Shown here one piece after another: positions 61,051-64,000 of a stretch of DNA of 64,000 nt. The notes beneath the pieces were generated by a model. The model was not told the origin of the DNA, ran no database searches, and was given only the letters and a program-made list of their open reading frames with translations. The position numbers and the translations under genes are program-made. How positions within the stretch are numbered: the stretch's first letter is position 1; every line of letters starts with the position of its first letter. Location of the stretch: positions 161,727 through 225,726 of the forward strand of contig JAEZDY010000014.1 of assembly GCA_023417935.1 (NCBI GenBank). Direction: 5' to 3'. This DNA comes from Bacteroidota bacterium. GTDB lineage: Bacteria > Bacteroidota > Bacteroidia > Bacteroidales > Lentimicrobiaceae.

Positions 61051-64000
61051 ATGAAAAGGATTTTACTTCTAACAGGTACAAAATTCGAAACAAAAGCATC
61101 AATGGTAATTTTAGCCCTGTTGATTGCAGTGTTTTCAATGAGTATTGCACATAAATCATATGCCCAATGTGTTATAAATCAAACGGTGCCATGTCCAATA
61201 GGTCCGATTACTGACTGTGCAGACGAAACAGAAGGAGGACTGATAGGATCCACTATTTCGTGGACACCTCCAAATTATGAACTGAATTGTGGTGGCAATA
61301 CAGGCGGGTATGATTGGATCATGCAGTTCATACTACCCGAGAGTCAGGAAACATGCTGGATGTACAATAAAGTTCAACGAGTTGGAACCAGTGGTGGTCA
61401 ATTAAAATTAAACCAATCAACAGGAACCGGGTTGCCTTCTTTTGTAACACCGGCATTTCTCTTTACAAGTGCCACTGATGGAGCAATAGATATATTAGCT
61501 GACCAGGCATTTACAATGAGGATTTATTACGCTGATGCCTCTGGTACCCCTGTTGGAAGTCCTGCTGCTACGATTAATGTTCCAGCCTCCGCGACTTTAC
61601 AGAATATTTTCTTTAACCTAACTGCACCTGGTACTCCAAACTATTATAGATTGTTTTTTGATTTTCAGGGAATAACCAACAACAAAAGTTATATTGACAA
61701 CCTGATGATTGATGCTCTTTTAAGTGGTGCAAGCTGTACAGGGGATATCGATTATTACACAACTGTAACAATATCTCCTTTACCAGCAACCACAGTTATC
61801 AATCCTGCCGGTACATTCTTTCCGGCAGGAAGTTATACTGTTACATATACTGCATATTACAACAACAATGGGTCAATAACAAGCCAGTCATGTTCATTTG
61901 ATGTTAGGGTTAATTCTGTAACAGCTTCTGCTGTTACTACCCCGGCAGGATGTGGATTAAGTAATGGGGGAATTGTGCTTACAGCTTCTTCTGTTCCGGC
62001 TGCTACTTCATTGCAATATTCCTTGAACGGAGGTGTCTGGACAACATTTTCTTCACCTTTAAACATTCCAAATCTACCTTCAGGAGTATATAATATTAAT
62101 GTTAGAGGTAATTTCACACCCGGAGGGATATGCAATATAATATCTTCTGTTTCTGCCACTGTTGGATTAGAAATTGACAATACTAACCCTTCTGTTACTT
62201 GTCCAACCAATCTGAGCTTAACTGGCTGTGGAACAAGTGCAATTACTGTTGAAAATTCCGGTCTTATCTATTCACCTGCACCTGTTTCAATTTCAACTGG
62301 TCAGTTTACATCCACTGGAGCAACAGCATTTGATGCATGCGGCATTGTTTCATATTCCTATTATGACACACAAACAGGCACTTGCCCTGTTGTAGTTACA
62401 AGAACTTTTACAGCTACTGATAATTCAGGAAATACAGGTAGTTGTTCACAGATAATAACAATCAATCCGGTTACACAAGCTTCCTTTATTAACCCACCTG
62501 CTGATACAGAGATCAGCTGCGGTGCAGCTACAAGTTTTGCTGCTTCAATACTTAGCTACGACAATAATGTAATTGGTGAATGTTCGATATCAGGCAGCGT
62601 GCCAGGCGTAATCACCGGCTCATACACAGAATGCGGTGGTACATTAACCCAGACATGGACATTCGTTGATGATTGCGACAGGCAGATTCAGCATGTACAA
62701 ACCATCACTGTACTTCCAGCACCACAGGCGCAGTTTGCAGTGGTAAGCAATACCAACATTACCTATGCTGAAGCACTCACTTTTGCAGCAAGTAACCTGA
62801 GTTATTCAAACGCAGGTTTGGGTGGCTGTTTAATCCAGGGTCAGGTTTTAGGATCACTCACCCCGGCATTTGATGAATGCGGTGGAACCATCACTCAGAC
62901 ATGGACATATACCGATGATTGTAACAGGACAAGCACACAAACCCAAATTATCACTGTTGCTCCGGCATCACCGGCAGCCTTTGTCAATCCTCCGGCTAAT
63001 ACCGAGATCAGCTGCGATGCAGCAACAACCTTCGCAGCAAGCAACTTAAGCTACACCAATGTAGGCGGAAGCATATCAGGCAGCGTACCAGGCGTAATCA
63101 CCGGTTCATACACTGAATGCGGCGGTACTCTAACCCAGACCTGGACATTCGTTGATGATTGCGACAGGCAGATTCAGCACGTGCAGACCATCACAGTAAT
63201 GCCAGCACCACAGGCGCAGTTTGCAGCGGTAAGCAATACCAACATTACCTATGCTGAGGCACTTACTTTTGCAGCCAGTAACCTGAGTTATTCAAACGCA
63301 GGTTTGGGTGGCTGTTTAATCCAGGGTCAGGTGTTAGGATCACTCACCCCGGCATTTGATGAATGCGGTGGCACCATCACACAGACATGGACTTATACAG
63401 ATGATTGTGGCCGTACAAGTACACAGACACAGATTATCACTGTTGCTCCGGCATCACCTGCAGCCTTTGTCAATCCTCCGGCTAATACCGAGATCAGCTG
63501 CGATGCAGCAACAACCTTCGCAGCAAGCAACTTAAGCTACACCAATGTTGGTGGTAGCATATCAGGTAGTGTGCAAGGTGTAATAACCGGCTCATACACA
63601 GAATGCGGCGGAACACTAACCCAGACATGGACATTCGTTGATGATTGCGACAGGCAGATTCAGCACGTACAGACCATCACGGTACTTCCAGCACCACAGG
63701 CACAGTTTGCAGCGGTAAGCAATACCAACATTACCTATGCAGAAGCTCTCACTTTTGCAGCAAGCAACCTGAGTTATACAAACGCAGGTTTGGGTGGCTG
63801 TTTAATCCAGGGTCAGGTTTTAGGATCACTCACCCCATCATTTGATGAATGCGGTGGAACCATCACACAGACTTGGACTTATACCGATGATTGTAACAGG
63901 ACAAGCACACAAACCCAAATTATCACTGTTGCTCCGGCATCACCGGCAGCCTTTGTCAATCCTCCGGCTAATACCGAGATCAGCTGCGATGCAGCAACAA
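61051..64000 (+). CDS. giant secreted adhesin with 162-codon HYR-like repeats, cut by the right edge
   Basis: An open frame from ATG 61051 to the window edge (983 codons seen, no stop). It begins with an extended signal peptide (MKRILLLTGTKFETKASMVI, then LALLIAVFSMSIAHKSYAQ). Residues ~40-480 are single-copy, Cys-containing, secreted-protein sequence. From about 62490 a repeat of two ~80-residue beta-sandwich modules starts: module A (NPPANTEISCDAATTFAAS ... GSYTECGGTLTQTWTFVDDC) and module B (TYAEALTFAASNLSY ... DECGGTITQTWTYTDDC). Period is 495 then 486 and 486 bp. The modules resemble HYR/Ig-like domains with paired cysteines. A T9SS sorting tail is expected beyond the edge. Confidence 0.88.
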   Translation, partial: MKRILLLTGTKFETKASMVILALLIAVFSMSIAHKSYAQCVINQTVPCPIGPITDCADETEGGLIGSTISWTPPNYELNCGGNTGGYDWIMQFILPESQETCWMYNKVQRVGTSGGQLKLNQSTGTGLPSFVTPAFLFTSATDGAIDILADQAFTMRIYYADASGTPVGSPAATINVPASATLQNIFFNLTAPGTPNYYRLFFDFQGITNNKSYIDNLMIDALLSGASCTGDIDYYTTVTISPLPATTVINPAGTFFPAGSYTVTYTAYYNNNGSITSQSCSFDVRVNSVTASAVTTPAGCGLSNGGIVLTASSVPAATSLQYSLNGGVWTTFSSPLNIPNLPSGVYNINVRGNFTPGGICNIISSVSATVGLEIDNTNPSVTCPTNLSLTGCGTSAITVENSGLIYSPAPVSISTGQFTSTGATAFDACGIVSYSYYDTQTGTCPVVVTRTFTATDNSGNTGSCSQIITINPVTQASFINPPADTEISCGAATSFAASILSYDNNVIGECSISGSVPGVITGSYTECGGTLTQTWTFVDDCDRQIQHVQTITVLPAPQAQFAVVSNTNITYAEALTFAASNLSYSNAGLGGCLIQGQVLGSLTPAFDECGGTITQTWTYTDDCNRTSTQTQIITVAPASPAAFVNPPANTEISCDAATTFAASNLSYTNVGGSISGSVPGVITGSYTECGGTLTQTWTFVDDCDRQIQHVQTITVMPAPQAQFAAVSNTNITYAEALTFAASNLSYSNAGLGGCLIQGQVLGSLTPAFDECGGTITQTWTYTDDCGRTSTQTQIITVAPASPAAFVNPPANTEISCDAATTFAASNLSYTNVGGSISGSVQGVITGSYTECGGTLTQTWTFVDDCDRQIQHVQTITVLPAPQAQFAAVSNTNITYAEALTFAASNLSYTNAGLGGCLIQGQVLGSLTPSFDECGGTITQTWTYTDDCNRTSTQTQIITVAPASPAAFVNPPANTEISCDAAT
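62506..64000 (+). repeat. 495/486-bp tandem repeat within the adhesin gene
   Basis: The phase marker AC(C/A)GAGATCAGCTGC occurs at 62506, 63001, 63487 and 63973: spacings 495, 486, 486. The first unit is more diverged and has nine extra bases; later units are nearly identical at the DNA level, indicating recent expansion or gene conversion. Confidence 0.92.

Noticed and set aside
60885..61154. 89-codon plus-strand frame overlapping the adhesin start
   Set aside because: The adhesin frame has a good signal peptide and a matching promoter; this frame crosses the promoter region and has unnatural composition.
61857..62210. 117-codon minus-strand frame inside the adhesin
   Set aside because: It is a shadow of a strongly coding plus-strand repeat protein.

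Overview
This 64 kb window looks like chromosome from a free-living or anaerobic member of the Bacteroidetes (Bacteroidia/Bacteroidales-like). The evidence is two tandem PorU-type C25 peptidases of the type IX secretion system (T9SS), several proteins with T9SS C-terminal sorting domains (YPNP...G.Y), many SPI and SPII signal peptides, a two-component-propeller sensor kinase, and promoters of the Bacteroidetes form TTG-N20-TAnnTTTG. The sequence is AT-rich and uses the standard code, with TAA, TAG and TGA all serving as stops. I see no rRNA, tRNA, CRISPR array or transposase.

Layout. 0.3-7.6 kb: two PorU paralogs. 7.6-14.9 kb: PlsC-like acyltransferase, secreted M3 peptidase, hexapeptide acetyltransferase, DegT/DnrJ sugar aminotransferase, small secreted protein and long-chain acyl-CoA ligase. 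15-25 kb: two tandem outer-membrane-barrel-like paralogs, helical-repeat protein, OsmC-type protein, MsbA-like ABC exporter, AI-2E-family permease, TPR protein and lipoprotein. 25-31 kb: T9SS beta-helix cargo, small T9SS protein, lipoprotein with a strong terminator, small membrane protein and an outer-membrane protein with a stop in its signal peptide. 31-38 kb: a compact cluster of FemAB-like transferase, two B12-binding radical SAM enzymes and a GNAT, facing a second FemAB-like transferase and a polysaccharide deacetylase. 38.7-43.1 kb: heavy-metal-type RND pump and adaptor. 43-45.4 kb: membrane protein and two decayed T9SS-cargo fragments. 45.4-52.7 kb: propeller histidine kinase, divergent exosortase-like protein, lipoproteins, ferredoxin-nitroreductase and MORN-repeat protein. 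52.7-60.5 kb: DUF3857/transglutaminase protein with an N-terminal stop, alpha/beta hydrolase behind a structured leader, GreA/B-like factor, lipoprotein, and a DUF1254/DUF1214 locus with a decayed first half. 61.05 kb to the right edge: a large adhesin of 162-codon repeats that runs off the window.

Together the genes emphasise the cell envelope: protein export and sorting by T9SS, surface polysaccharide or lipid modification (aminotransferase, acetyltransferase, deacetylase, FemAB-like enzymes, acyltransferases), efflux and large surface proteins. The least familiar unit is the 31-38 kb radical SAM/acyltransferase cluster. Its FemAB-like and deacetylase members resemble families that accompany exosortase systems, and an exosortase-like gene lies 11 kb downstream.

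Two further traits stand out. Many intergenic gaps are filled by different tandem repeats: heptamers, 22-24-mers, 33-mers and 50-mers. Several of these run right up to a start codon. There is also a scatter of decay: two stops inside signal-peptide regions, one internal stop, and two loci made of joined gene fragments. Without reads I cannot separate real decay from assembly or base-call errors.
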